Assembly: GCA_963769845.1 (NCBI GenBank)
Contig: CAVYNL010000019.1
Span: forward strand, 7,628 to 71,627
From: JBGQMW01 sp963769845
Lineage (GTDB): Archaea; Thermoproteota; Bathyarchaeia; Bathyarchaeales; Bathycorpusculaceae
Length of the DNA: 64,000 nt
Direction of reading: 5' to 3'
Made by a program: the position numbers and the translations under genes. This document shows, in pieces, positions 51,227-60,377 of the stretch (positions are counted from its first letter, which is position 1; every line of letters begins with the position of its first letter). The notes beneath the pieces are model-generated. The model had not been told where the DNA came from. It made no database searches and worked only from the letters and a program-made list of their open reading frames with translations.

Positions 51227-53224
51227 GTGCAAAAAGACATTAGAAGACGCGTAAAGCTCTACGGTCTCGCAGCCATCCTTCTTGCGGTAATACTGGCTTC
51301 AATATGCTACCAACTAGGCTACATACCTCAGCTACAGCCACTGCAAAAGAACTCGTTCATGTCAACATTCTCCTCTTACGATGAACTTAAACAATTCCTG
51401 CAGATGAAAACAGAAGCGCAATACGGATACCCCTACTACGCCAGAAGTGGCGAAGTATTCACGTTTGGCGGACCCGAAGCCACGTTTGGGCCAGCTATGG
51501 CAGACGTAAACAAGATTGAAGGAACAGACTACTCGGGAACAAACGTCCAAGTCACCGGAGTTGACGAAGCAGACAACGTGAAAAGTGACGGCACGTACCT
51601 CTACGTACTAGCGGGCAACAACGTGTCAATCCTAAGGGCATACCCACCCACCGAAGCACAACTGCTTTCCACAATAACATTCAACGAAATGACGCCCACA
51701 GGAATCTTCGTGAACAAAAACATCCTAGCGGTTCTAGGATCCAACTACACCACAATGCCAGAACCCCTCTATTATGCCACCGGCCTTCCCTACGAGAGTT
51801 ACATAGGAGAAACCACAACTTTCATGGAACTCTATGACGTTTCAAACAGGACAAGCCCCGAACTGCTCAAGACTGTGACCACAAGCGGCGGCTATCTAAG
51901 TTCAAGAATGATCGACGAATACATCTACATAGTTGCAGGTCAACCCGCCTATTACAGAATTTTGACCCCCCAAAACATAACCGTCGACAAGGTTGACCTT
52001 CCCAAAATAGAAACAAACGGCGAAGTCAAAGGAGTACCTGCCACCGAGGTCTACTACTCCAACACCACCGATGAGTACTTCACGTTCACAACGATACTCG
52101 CAGTGAACACCCAAAACATGACAGAAGATGCCAGCTCAAAAACCCTCCTGATAGGAGGAACAGGTACCATGTACGTGTCGCTGAGCGACATGTACGTCAC
52201 TTACACGACATATGACCAGAATGACTACCAATACGACCAAACATCAATCTACCGTATCCACGTTGAGAAAAATACCATCACGCCCGCAGCCCAAGGCAAG
52301 GTTCCAGGCCACATACTCAACCAGTTCTCAATGGACCAATACGGTGACTACTTCAGAGTCGCCACCACAACATATGGCATCGCCAAAACGGGAGAATCGC
52401 CGAACTTGCCAAACTCCACGACCAAGTCACCAAACGACACGATTACGATACTGCCATTCGTCCCAGCCGGAGTGCAACAGAGCAACGTCTACGTCCTGAA
52501 CATGAACCTTAGCATCGTCGGAAAACTCGAGAGCCTCGCACCAGGAGAAAACTTCCACTCGGCACGGTTCATGGGTAACAAATGCTACCTCGTAACATTC
52601 ATGAACATCGACCCACTATTCGTAATCGACCTCAGCAACCCAACACAACCCACTGAACTAGGAAACCTCACCATTCCAGGATACTCAGATTACCTCCATC
52701 CATACGACGAAAACCATCTGATAGGGGTGGGCAAAGAAACCTCTCAATCAGAAGAGAAATACTTCGCATGGTACCAAGGAGTGAAGATATCACTGTTCGA
52801 CGTGAGCAACACGAGCAACCCAATACAACTAGCCAACTTCACAATTGGAGACAGAGGCACAACCTCCCCAGTGCTAAACGACCACAGAGCCTTCCTATTC
52901 GACAAAGCACGAAACCTGCTCGTAATACCAATCCTTGAAGCAAAAGTCGACCAAAGCCAATATCCTCCTGGACAAGTACCGGCAAGCGCATACGGACAAA
53001 CAGTCTGGCAAGGAGCATACGTTTTCAACCTAACATTGGACAACGGATTCATCCTCAAAGGCAAGATCACCCACTTGGAAAGCGGCATAGACGTCTGGAA
53101 CAGCACCTACCACATCGAAAGATCACTCTACATAGACGACGTACTCTACACGGTTTCCAATGCCAAAGTGAAACTCAACAGCCTAGAAGACCTGGCCCTC
53201 ATAAAGGAAATCAAACTCAACTAA
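51227..53224 (+). CDS. Secreted beta-propeller domain protein
   Basis: 665 residues from GTG 51227. One N-terminal transmembrane segment (LYGLAAILLAVILASICYQL) anchors a large outer part beginning TNVQVTGVDEADNVKSDGTY, the hallmark of the archaeal and bacterial Beta_propel family (PF09826), and continuing with repeated blade sequences (TYLYVLAGNN, MIDEYIYIVAG, NLTIPGYSDYLHPYDENHLI). No catalytic site is known for the family. Rich in N-x-S/T. Codon use is A-rich relative to neighbours. Confidence 0.85.
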   Translation: MQKDIRRRVKLYGLAAILLAVILASICYQLGYIPQLQPLQKNSFMSTFSSYDELKQFLQMKTEAQYGYPYYARSGEVFTFGGPEATFGPAMADVNKIEGTDYSGTNVQVTGVDEADNVKSDGTYLYVLAGNNVSILRAYPPTEAQLLSTITFNEMTPTGIFVNKNILAVLGSNYTTMPEPLYYATGLPYESYIGETTTFMELYDVSNRTSPELLKTVTTSGGYLSSRMIDEYIYIVAGQPAYYRILTPQNITVDKVDLPKIETNGEVKGVPATEVYYSNTTDEYFTFTTILAVNTQNMTEDASSKTLLIGGTGTMYVSLSDMYVTYTTYDQNDYQYDQTSIYRIHVEKNTITPAAQGKVPGHILNQFSMDQYGDYFRVATTTYGIAKTGESPNLPNSTTKSPNDTITILPFVPAGVQQSNVYVLNMNLSIVGKLESLAPGENFHSARFMGNKCYLVTFMNIDPLFVIDLSNPTQPTELGNLTIPGYSDYLHPYDENHLIGVGKETSQSEEKYFAWYQGVKISLFDVSNTSNPIQLANFTIGDRGTTSPVLNDHRAFLFDKARNLLVIPILEAKVDQSQYPPGQVPASAYGQTVWQGAYVFNLTLDNGFILKGKITHLESGIDVWNSTYHIERSLYIDDVLYTVSNAKVKLNSLEDLALIKEIKLN

Positions 53225-53263
53225 ACTCCCTTCTCTCTCCCCTTTTTGTACCGACGCGCGCGC

Positions 53264-54163
53264 CTACTGTCTGCACTTTGGGCACAGTCTGTTTCTTGAC
53301 TCTTTGCCTTGAACGAATAGTCTGTTGCATCCTCTTCCTTTCCCAGGGTATGAGCAGACAAAAACTCCGCGGTTTCTCTCATCTTCGGTCTTGGGATAGA
53401 CGGTCCAATAGACTTCCTTTATGGTACCAGTCGGGCTCACCTCGCCAATTTCAGCCATGGCATCGCTTCCCAATTCCCACCCATGCCTAGTAGCCGGGCG
53501 GATATCGCGGTCGGCGACAATTTCCTCGCCGACTTGAGAGTAAAGGAAACTTCTAAACTGCTTGACATCTGGGTAAACGCTGAAGTAGACAACTCTTGAT
53601 ACGTATCCGTCAGGACAGACATATGCCCCGATGACATTGTTCAAATCGGATCGCAGATCCATGAAAGAGGAAATTTGATCACAGTGTCTGTAGCATCGTC
53701 CTTGGAACGTGAGGTACTTCTCTACAAACTTCTTCAGCGGCTTGCGCGGATACGGTGAGAGGGTATGCGGGATAACCGTTTGTCCATGTACAAGACTTTG
53801 GTAGTAAGCACTTGAAAAGAGAGCTTTCCAAGAAGCTTCTGTCACCGAAACGGCCTCTGAAAAACCAGTCAATACATGATTGACTTTGCCATCCGTATAT
53901 TCAACAAATACTTGAGGGATAAGATAGTCCTCCGACCAATCGCCATGTTCTTTGACAAGCCTGTCAGCTGCCTCAAGCTGTTCAGGGATTTCTATGTCAA
54001 GAGAAAGGAGCGAGACGCCGAGGTCTTCGGCCATTTCATTTGCATAGCGTAGAGAGAACGGAACACAGTGTGGACAATAATTGGCCAGAACAATACTGAC
54101 TCGCTTGATCAACACTTCCGACGCGCCTTCCCAAGTTGGACATCGAGGCTCATTCCCAGACAT
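53264..54163 (-). CDS. Thioredoxin-like fold protein with C-terminal zinc ribbon
   Basis: 299 residues. Residues 10-110 read like a thioredoxin domain: VLANYCPHCVPFSLRYANEMA (CxxC near residue 22), LLSLDIEI and the cis-Pro strand YLIPQVFVEYTDGK. A middle part of about 150 residues is unfamiliar. The end, CSYPGKGRGCNRLFVQGKES then CPKC, is a zinc-binding region. A redox or metal-sensing role is possible; I do not recognise the whole protein. Convergent with the beta-propeller gene across a GC tract (53255-53263). Confidence 0.55.
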   Translation of the reverse strand: MSGNEPRCPTWEGASEVLIKRVSIVLANYCPHCVPFSLRYANEMAEDLGVSLLSLDIEIPEQLEAADRLVKEHGDWSEDYLIPQVFVEYTDGKVNHVLTGFSEAVSVTEASWKALFSSAYYQSLVHGQTVIPHTLSPYPRKPLKKFVEKYLTFQGRCYRHCDQISSFMDLRSDLNNVIGAYVCPDGYVSRVVYFSVYPDVKQFRSFLYSQVGEEIVADRDIRPATRHGWELGSDAMAEIGEVSPTGTIKEVYWTVYPKTEDERNRGVFVCSYPGKGRGCNRLFVQGKESRNRLCPKCRQ

Positions 54164-54314
54164 GATTATAGACTTTGCTGTGAGAAGCCAGATTCAAGTG
54201 CCACGTACGTGCGCGCGATAACGCGTGAGACTTTACGCGCGCGCTTCACTGTTGAAAAAGGCTGAATCACGCGTAAAGATAATCTGACCGATCTAAACAA
54301 CTTTACTGGAGTGA

Positions 54315-54686
54315 GTGTTGAGTCACGTGGGTGCTAGCAGAATCGCCGACGAGAAGTACATCTATTTAACGACTAGAGGTAGGAAGACTGGAAATCCACA
54401 CACAGTTGAATTGTGGTTTGCGATAGCCGGAAAGAAAATCTATCTTAGCCATGAAGGAGCGTACACTGACTGGATGAAAAACATACTTGAGGATGGTCGA
54501 GTCGAGTTTAAGATCGGAAAGATCCAGTTCAAAGGCAACGCCCGAATTGCTGAAGCTGGGGAGGTTTTTGAATTGGGAAAACATGCTCTCTACCTCAAGT
54601 ATTATGGCAAGGCAGACGAAGACACAATCAACGAGTGGTTCTCAGAGTCAACAATAATTGAGATTTCAATGATTGGCGCGCGCTAG
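54315..54686 (+). CDS. Deazaflavin (F420)-type nitroreductase/oxidoreductase family protein
   Basis: 123 residues, a split-barrel: YIYLTTRGRKTGNPHTVELW, then FAIAGKKIYLSHEGAYTDWM, NILEDGRVEFKIG and KYYGKADEDTINEWF. The RGRKTG-x-P-H pattern is typical of the Ddn/DUF385 group, which uses reduced F420 or flavin. F420 use fits Mtd in the same genome. Start TTG 54315 (TTGAGTCACG); its TAG stop overlaps the GC tract (GGCGCGCGCTAG, 54675-54686). Confidence 0.8.
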   Translation: MLSHVGASRIADEKYIYLTTRGRKTGNPHTVELWFAIAGKKIYLSHEGAYTDWMKNILEDGRVEFKIGKIQFKGNARIAEAGEVFELGKHALYLKYYGKADEDTINEWFSESTIIEISMIGAR

Positions 54687-54777
54687 AGTCTCTTGAAGCC
54701 TGAAACGCGGGAACGGTTCATTCGCGCGCGCTAGCATCAGCGCGCTTTGTCGTTATTATGTCTGAGCCTTTCCAGAT

Positions 54778-55755
54778 TCACTTCAACGAGAATTCTATCC
54801 TGTCTCCACGTGTTTCCCTTTTTATGATTCCCTTTTCGTCAAGGTATTTCAAGTGGGCTATGGCCTCGCCAGTGGCGAACCATTTTTGCGAGACTGGGAA
54901 CAGATCCCAGGAATTGCAGTCTATGTCCCAACTCATCTGCGAAGCAATCTGATAAGCGCTCATAGCGCCTCCGTCAAGTATCGAGAGTACCTCTTCGATC
55001 CTTGCTTGGTGGTGCTCTTTGAGTTCTCGGATTCTTTTTTTGCTGTCTCCAAAAATGCGTCTGTGGCCAGGCAACACAAGCCTGACATCGAGCTTGTATA
55101 CTTTGTCCAAGCTTGTCATATATTCGCTTAAGGGATTGTATTCATAATTCCATGATGAAATGTTGGGAGTGATGTCGAGAAGGATATGATCTCCTGCAAC
55201 GAGTATTTTTCTCTCAGGTTCGTAGAGGCATGTGTGGCCTCTTGTGTGGCCAGGAGTTCCAACATATCGGAACCTATAATCTCCGATTTTTATCACGTTG
55301 CCTTCCGTCGGAGCGGTAAACTTCATGTTGCCCTTTGCGCTGTATCTGTATCCGGGATGTTTTTCAAGAGCTTCTTTGAGCTCTTTTTCAGGGAAGCCAT
55401 TCAGTGCGGCAAACCGGAGCCCAGCATACCAGTATTCTGGGTTGCGGGCGAGCATCACGATATCGGCATCTTGTTGATTGAGATATATCGTTGATGTATC
55501 TGTGGCTAATGCAGGGACGAGACCTAAGTGATCTGCATGCATGTGTGTGATGAAAAAGTCTGTTTTGTGCAAGTCTACGTCAAGTTCTTTTAGTGCAAAA
55601 TTCATTGCCGTCATGCATTCTTCTCGGTTCATTCCCGTGTCGATGATCATGTTTCGTTTTTGGGTTTTTATCACGTAGGAATTGAGAGCCTTAAGTGGAT
55701 TTCTTGGTAATGGAACTTCGATTTTGTATAGATTTGGCAGGACTTCTTCTGTCAT
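54778..55755 (-). CDS. MBL-fold metallohydrolase with C-terminal winged helix
   Basis: 325 residues. HMHADHLGLVPA gives the zinc site; GTPGHTRGHTCLY supplies the next His, and VAGDHILLDIT the bridging Asp. The C-terminal 70 residues (HHQARIEEVLSILDGG, AYQIASQMSWDI, KGIIKRETR) form a winged-helix-like tail as in LACTB2/glyoxalase II-like hydrolases. Substrate unknown. Start ATG 55755. Confidence 0.88.
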   Translation of the reverse strand: MTEEVLPNLYKIEVPLPRNPLKALNSYVIKTQKRNMIIDTGMNREECMTAMNFALKELDVDLHKTDFFITHMHADHLGLVPALATDTSTIYLNQQDADIVMLARNPEYWYAGLRFAALNGFPEKELKEALEKHPGYRYSAKGNMKFTAPTEGNVIKIGDYRFRYVGTPGHTRGHTCLYEPERKILVAGDHILLDITPNISSWNYEYNPLSEYMTSLDKVYKLDVRLVLPGHRRIFGDSKKRIRELKEHHQARIEEVLSILDGGAMSAYQIASQMSWDIDCNSWDLFPVSQKWFATGEAIAHLKYLDEKGIIKRETRGDRIEFSLK

Positions 55756-56237
55756 GTGGTTTATCCTCTAAGCCGAACATACTCCGTCAAGGTTTCTTAT
55801 CCTTGGCGCGCGCATGCTTCAAATCATTGAATTCTCTAAACATCCAGATCTGTAACGATCTGACACGTAAGGGCTTATTTATCGATTCTTATCGCGTGCG
55901 TCCGTCTCTCAGCGCACACTGATTTACGTGCCAAAGCTTCTTGCCACGACGGATATGTCTCTCTCGCGCGCGTATGGTCAGTAATAATTCATAAATCGTA
56001 TAATGACTTGGAGTGGAGATATCTCCCGAAGACCCTACTTTTGGTAGGATTTCGGATTGACATATCATATCGCCAAAAGAACAAAGTGAGGACAGACACT
56101 TAAAAATAATATGTCGAAACCGTTCAACGTGAAAACATGTAGGGAAATGATAAATTCTCTAAGATCTTATGAGAAGTGTATTGTTTGAAAGGCTACTCTT
56201 TCAATGATTAAGATAACCTGGACAAGAGGTTGAAAAG
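55756..56237. promoter_or_regulatory. Long regulatory region upstream of the OYE-family gene
   Basis: 480 bases with no gene. It contains GC tracts (55806-55813, 55965-55972), the perfect 12-bp palindrome GGAGATATCTCC (56015-56026), the stem CCTAC-TTTTG-GTAGG (56034-56048), the palindrome TAAGATCTTA (56160-56169) and TTGAAAG-CTTTCAA (56185-56204). Several dyads in one leader suggest operators or a structured leader for the flavoenzyme gene at 56238. Confidence 0.5.
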
Positions 56238-57425
56238 GTGAGTGAGTTGAAGATGCCTGAAAGGATCAAATTCTTGGCTTTTGAAGCCAGAGAGATTGGT
56301 GGAATGATTGTCAAAAACAGGTTAGTTAGATCTGCTACCTATGAGCATATGGCTTCTGAAGGTGGTAGCGTTACAGACGAACTCATAAAATTGTATAGGA
56401 CTCTGGCTGAAGGTGGAGTTGGATTAATAATCACAGGTGCTGCTTATGTGCAACTTAGTGGTAAGTCTGTTCCTTGCCTGACGGGGATATACAGAGACGA
56501 TCTAATTCCAGGATTGAGAAAAATCGCAGAAACAGTCCATGAACATGGCGATGGTTGCAAAATTGCGATACAGCTGCTTCATTGTGGTCGTCAATCCTTT
56601 GTGTTAGAAAACACCATAGCCCCTTCTGCCGTTTTTGAACCTGTGGTTAAAAAAATGCCGCGAGAAATGACGATTGAAGAAATAGAAGAGACAATAGAAG
56701 CTTTTGCAAAAGCAGCGAGGAGGGCAAAGGAGGCAGGGTTCGACGCCGTTCAACTCCACGCTGCCCACGGATACCTCTTGAGTGAGTTCCTGTCCCCTTA
56801 CACTAACAGAAGGACAGATGAATACGGGGGCAGCACAGGAAACAGGACCAAAATCGTTGAAGATATTTACAAAAGGATCGTGGAAAATGTTGGAACGGAT
56901 TTTCCCATTTTGATAAAGATTAACGTAGACGATTTCTTGGAAGGCGGAATAAACCTCAACGAGTCCAAAAAAATTGCAGAAAGGCTTTCAAAAACGGGGT
57001 TCGCAGCCATTGAAACCAGCGGATGCATGTGGGAAGTCACGACACGTAGTAAAGAAGAACTTGGCTGGGTACCAGCTATGTTACCTGAAAGCCGAATAAA
57101 TATCAGGTCTAAAGATAAGGAAGCCTACTATTTACCTTACGCCAGAGAAATCAGGAAAGTGATCGCTGCACCATTAATTCTGATCGGTGGAATCAGATCC
57201 CTTGACGTGATTGAAAACATACTGGCTGAAGGAAGCGTGGATTTCGTTGCCCTGTGCCGACCCTTGATTCGACAACCAGACCTTCCAAATAAATGGCTAA
57301 AGGAAATTGGAGGATTAACCGCTGACTGTATTTCATGTAACGGCTGTGTTCGCAGCACAATGGTGGGTGGCATCAGGTGTATCCCAGAGGAAAGAAGAAA
57401 TAGAATACGAATCAAAGTTTCTTGA
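56238..57425 (+). CDS. Old yellow enzyme family NADH:flavin oxidoreductase
   Basis: 395 residues. TIM-barrel FMN enzyme: KNRLVRSATYEHMASEGGSV, QLLHCGRQ, DAVQLHAAHGYLLSEFLSPY, NRRTDEYGGSTGNRTKI and the glycine-rich phosphate strand LILIGGIRSLD. The active-site His/His pair (QLHAAHGY) is present. The C-terminal DCISCNGCVRSTMVGGIRC provides four Cys for a 4Fe-4S cluster, as in 2,4-dienoyl-CoA reductase, but the NADPH/FAD domain of that enzyme is absent, so an external partner is needed. Start GTG 56238 (ATG 56250 alternative). Confidence 0.88.
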   Translation: MSELKMPERIKFLAFEAREIGGMIVKNRLVRSATYEHMASEGGSVTDELIKLYRTLAEGGVGLIITGAAYVQLSGKSVPCLTGIYRDDLIPGLRKIAETVHEHGDGCKIAIQLLHCGRQSFVLENTIAPSAVFEPVVKKMPREMTIEEIEETIEAFAKAARRAKEAGFDAVQLHAAHGYLLSEFLSPYTNRRTDEYGGSTGNRTKIVEDIYKRIVENVGTDFPILIKINVDDFLEGGINLNESKKIAERLSKTGFAAIETSGCMWEVTTRSKEELGWVPAMLPESRINIRSKDKEAYYLPYAREIRKVIAAPLILIGGIRSLDVIENILAEGSVDFVALCRPLIRQPDLPNKWLKEIGGLTADCISCNGCVRSTMVGGIRCIPEERRNRIRIKVS

Positions 57426-57547
57426 AAACCTTAACAGAGAATAGCTTGAACTATGCAGATGGAGAATTAGTGAAAGGAAATTCGTTGTTAAGCACATAGA
57501 TGCTTGAAAGCAACTATAAACCCTTGTCCTGATATCTGTTCATTTCG

Positions 57548-57567
57548 GCTATAGCTTTTCCGCAAAA
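57548..57567 (+). repeat. 20-bp direct repeat, left copy
   Basis: GCTATAGCTTTTCCGCAAAA. A second copy with one mismatch is at 61571-61590, same strand, 4.0 kb away. Possible attachment or insertion-site duplication; see findings. Confidence 0.6.
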
Positions 57568-57724
57568 CCAAAAACTGGCTAGCGCGCGCGAGGATGTTTT
57601 CGAAATAGGAGGGCCGTCAGACCTTGGTGAAATACGCTTGCTCCACTGCGCAGCGCGCGCGAAGAAGTTATAGCTGAACCACGAGAACTAACCAGAATTG
57701 CGAACTAAAAGAGGTGAAAAAAGA

Positions 57725-57928
57725 ATGAAGCCAGCAAAAGAATGGAAGTTGATTAGAGCACATCGTTGCCTGAAATGCGGCGGCAAGTGCAAGGAAGATA
57801 AGACTAAGAGAATGGTCATTGGTAGATTCTGGTATTGCCCTAAATGTGATGGAAAGCCAGTAGCATTGATGAAGAGACAATTGAATGAAAAAAGTGACAA
57901 GCGCACGCGCCAAGATGGCTATGGGTAA
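57725..57928 (+). CDS. Small zinc-ribbon protein
   Basis: 67 residues from ATG 57725: MKPAKEWKLIRAHRCLKCGG with CLKCGGKC and, 25 residues later, YCPKCDGKP, a two-knuckle zinc ribbon. The remainder is Lys/Arg-rich, suggesting nucleic-acid binding. TTG 57698 is another possible start. It lies between the OYE gene and a nuclease-like gene. Confidence 0.65.
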   Translation: MKPAKEWKLIRAHRCLKCGGKCKEDKTKRMVIGRFWYCPKCDGKPVALMKRQLNEKSDKRTRQDGYG

Positions 57929-57985
57929 ATAGCTAGAGTCTTCATAGATGACAAGAGAAGAAGAAAGTAGGTGGACAGATGACCT

Positions 57986-58372
57986 TTGTCGAAAGAGTCT
58001 GAAGTTGAGGGAATACTAAGAAAGCACTTGAAAGATCATGGCTTTGAAGTCAAGGAGAGGACTAGGAAGCATGGAGTTGACGTAACAGCATTCAAGGATG
58101 GTAAAGTTTACTATGTTGAGGTTGAAGGAAATACAAAGCCTGATGGCACGCTTCTTACTACTTCTCAGAAATACACACACCTTCTGAGAGCAGTTGGGCA
58201 GATATGTTTGAGAATGAATGATGACCCAGATGCAGTTTACGAAATAGTCTTGGCAGAAGATCGCTATTACAGAAAGAAAATCAGCAAATTGCAGACTTCT
58301 CTGAAGAAAAGGGGTGTAGCAACTATTTTGTGGACTCAAATGGGATCCACAGATGACACACACGAATACTAG
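57986..58372 (+). CDS. PD-(D/E)XK-like nuclease
   Basis: 128 residues from TTG 57986. HGVDVTAFKDGKVYYVEVEGN gives D at the second strand and E-x-E at the third in place of E-x-K, followed by a helix with Q/K (HLLRAVGQICLRMN), a layout of restriction-endonuclease-like proteins. Its exact activity is unknown; the missing Lys may be supplied elsewhere. The stop TAG merges into the GC tract (TAGCGCGCG). The upstream ATG 57979 is out of frame. Confidence 0.6.
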   Translation: MSKESEVEGILRKHLKDHGFEVKERTRKHGVDVTAFKDGKVYYVEVEGNTKPDGTLLTTSQKYTHLLRAVGQICLRMNDDPDAVYEIVLAEDRYYRKKISKLQTSLKKRGVATILWTQMGSTDDTHEY

Positions 58373-58513
58373 CGCGCGTGTGTGTTGAAAAGAAAGTTAC
58401 CGCACGGAAGCATCATTAGAGTTGCTCCTTAGATTTCTAGTCGAGATGAACACAACACAATTCCATTTCCAAAGTCAATAGAGATCAAGCTAGCAGATGT
58501 TTTGTTTTTGGCA

Positions 58514-59125
58514 ATGAGAAAGAACTTGATGCTGTTTAAGGATCTTGGAGACAAACATGTCCATTATTCAATCTTCATTCGCGGATCTCTGATCGACTTT
58601 CATGAGACTCTTGAAGATCAACACAAACACATCTCATTAGCAGAGATAGAGTTTGATTGGCAGTTTCCCATGGGAATGATATTTCAGGAAATGAGACGCA
58701 ATTGGAAATCCATTTTTCAAATCATCAAGACTGACGATCCACAGTGGGCAGATCTTAAAATCGATTTCATACCTATCCGAGTACTTGGAGAGTTGTTTCT
58801 ACCCTTGATGAAGGGAGTAAGATGGAACATTAACGTGAAGTTTTTGGAGAAACTTGAGAATATAACAGCTTTTTCAAGATTGGGAGAATTGATTGGCAGC
58901 GAAGTGATAATTGGAACAGGCTCAGGTTATCTTGTCATCAGCAATGGGATTGAATGTGTCCTGCTTGACACGGACAAGATGTCGAATATTATTGAAAGAA
59001 GCGTGAAGTTATCCATAACAAAAGTCAGGTTGAAGAGCTTCACTCCCAGAGCGATCTTGGGATACATAAAACTCAGACTACTAGTTCTGAACAACTCCAC
59101 AGTCAGACACCTTAGGAAGCTCTAG
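58514..59125 (+). CDS. Hypothetical protein, no recognised domain
   Basis: 203 residues from ATG 58514 (MRKNLMLFKDLGDKHVHYSI). The middle has amphipathic helices and several Trp; the C-terminus is basic. I see no known motif, transmembrane segment or signal peptide. It is followed after 33 bases by the GC tract 59159-59166. Codon use is AT-rich compared with the 14-50 kb core. Confidence 0.55.
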   Translation: MRKNLMLFKDLGDKHVHYSIFIRGSLIDFHETLEDQHKHISLAEIEFDWQFPMGMIFQEMRRNWKSIFQIIKTDDPQWADLKIDFIPIRVLGELFLPLMKGVRWNINVKFLEKLENITAFSRLGELIGSEVIIGTGSGYLVISNGIECVLLDTDKMSNIIERSVKLSITKVRLKSFTPRAILGYIKLRLLVLNNSTVRHLRKL

Positions 59126-59225
59126 TGGCAAGACTTGTACAGGGTAGTCAAAGAAAGTGCGCGCGCTTGACTGAACTATCTAACGTTAGCGGTTTGATTA
59201 ACAAGACTGATATAGAGCAAATCTA

Positions 59226-59483
59226 ATGCGTTCAATGATTGCGATGATCAAAACTTCGGAACCAGAGGATCTAAAGAAAAGGGAAAAAATACAAGATCAC
59301 TTCTGGAACGAAGTCGGCTCTATCGAACATATTTCGTTACCTAAGCTGAAAGACGCGGTAAGAAAAGAGTTCAGGTATAAAGATGACAGATCTATTCAAG
59401 CACAAATCGAACTGATGCAAACAGAGGCAAGAATCAGAATAGAAAGCAAAGTCAAAGTCTGGATTAAACCACCACACACCTAA
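59226..59483 (+). CDS. Small protein, possibly winged-helix
   Basis: 85 residues: KKREKIQDHFWNEVGSIEHI, LPKLKDAVRKEF then RSIQAQIELMQTEARIRI and a basic end. The layout suggests a helix-turn-helix of the kind common in archaeal mobile regions, but this is weak. Its TAATAG stop adjoins the GC tract 59486-59492, and the radical SAM gene begins 20 bases later, so co-transcription is likely. Confidence 0.5.
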   Translation: MRSMIAMIKTSEPEDLKKREKIQDHFWNEVGSIEHISLPKLKDAVRKEFRYKDDRSIQAQIELMQTEARIRIESKVKVWIKPPHT

Positions 59484-59502
59484 TAGCGCGCGGTGAATAG
59501 CG

Positions 59503-60273
59503 GTGTCGTACGATCCTGTTCAGAGGCATCTTGCAGTAGAGAAACTAGTCACCAGACCCGGTACTGAGGGACAAGAGAAGAAGTATTACAGGTTCAGACC
59601 AGCAAGATGGTATGGTGGAATAGTCACGGCAGACTGTGCAGGCTGTGGGCTGTTATGCAGGTTTTGCTGGGTTAGAGATTCTGTTATGCTTAGGCCTGCT
59701 GACGCCGGAATATTCTATACGCCTAGGCAGGTGGCAGACAATCTGACTGCTTTGGCAAGGAAATGCGGGTTCAGACAGCTGAGAGTCAGCGGCGGGGAAC
59801 CTACAATTGGAAAGGCTCACTTGCTTGAGCTTCTCGATCTGCTAAAAGACAAAGGATTCTCGTTTATCTTGGAAACAAACGGGATACTACTTGGATATGA
59901 CGAACACTATGCCAGAGATCTTGCTCGATATGATTTTCTTCACGTCAGAGTATCCTTGAAAGGTTGCAGCAAGCAAGAGTTTTCCGTGCTCACAGGGGCA
60001 AAATCAGAAGGTTTCGAGTTGCAGTTGAGTTCACTTGAGAAGCTAACCAAAGCAGGCGTCAAGTGTCATCCATCTATTATGATATCCTTTTCTAGCAGAG
60101 AGAACTTGAGAATACTAGAGGAGAACCTCAGGCAACTGAGTCCAGATCTGATGGGGCAGGTTGAGATTGAAGAATTGATACTCTATCCTCATGTTGCTAG
60201 ACGCCTCCAAAAATACAGATCGCATCAATTCTCTGGATACGAGCCAAGCAAAGTTCCATCGGAGCAAGTCTGA
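59503..60273 (+). CDS. Radical SAM protein of unknown specificity
   Basis: 256 residues from GTG 59503. GGIVTADCAGCGLLCRFCW contains the Cx3Cx2C of the radical SAM 4Fe-4S cluster (CGLLCRFC), with an extra Cys before. GGEPTIGKAHLLEL and FILETNGILLG are the SAM-binding strands, as in activases and related enzymes. The C-terminus (EIEELILYPHVARRL) is short, with no obvious auxiliary cluster. Activity unknown: it may modify a small RNA or peptide. The downstream GC tract is at 60282-60289. Confidence 0.8.
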   Translation: MSYDPVQRHLAVEKLVTRPGTEGQEKKYYRFRPARWYGGIVTADCAGCGLLCRFCWVRDSVMLRPADAGIFYTPRQVADNLTALARKCGFRQLRVSGGEPTIGKAHLLELLDLLKDKGFSFILETNGILLGYDEHYARDLARYDFLHVRVSLKGCSKQEFSVLTGAKSEGFELQLSSLEKLTKAGVKCHPSIMISFSSRENLRILEENLRQLSPDLMGQVEIEELILYPHVARRLQKYRSHQFSGYEPSKVPSEQV

Positions 60274-60377
60274 CGCGACAGGCGCGCGCTAATGGTAGCC
60301 CGGGAGAGACCGTTCCCAGACTGTAATTTCTACCGAAACTCCCCTTTTTTCTTCATGAAACGCTTCACGCGGTCTGA

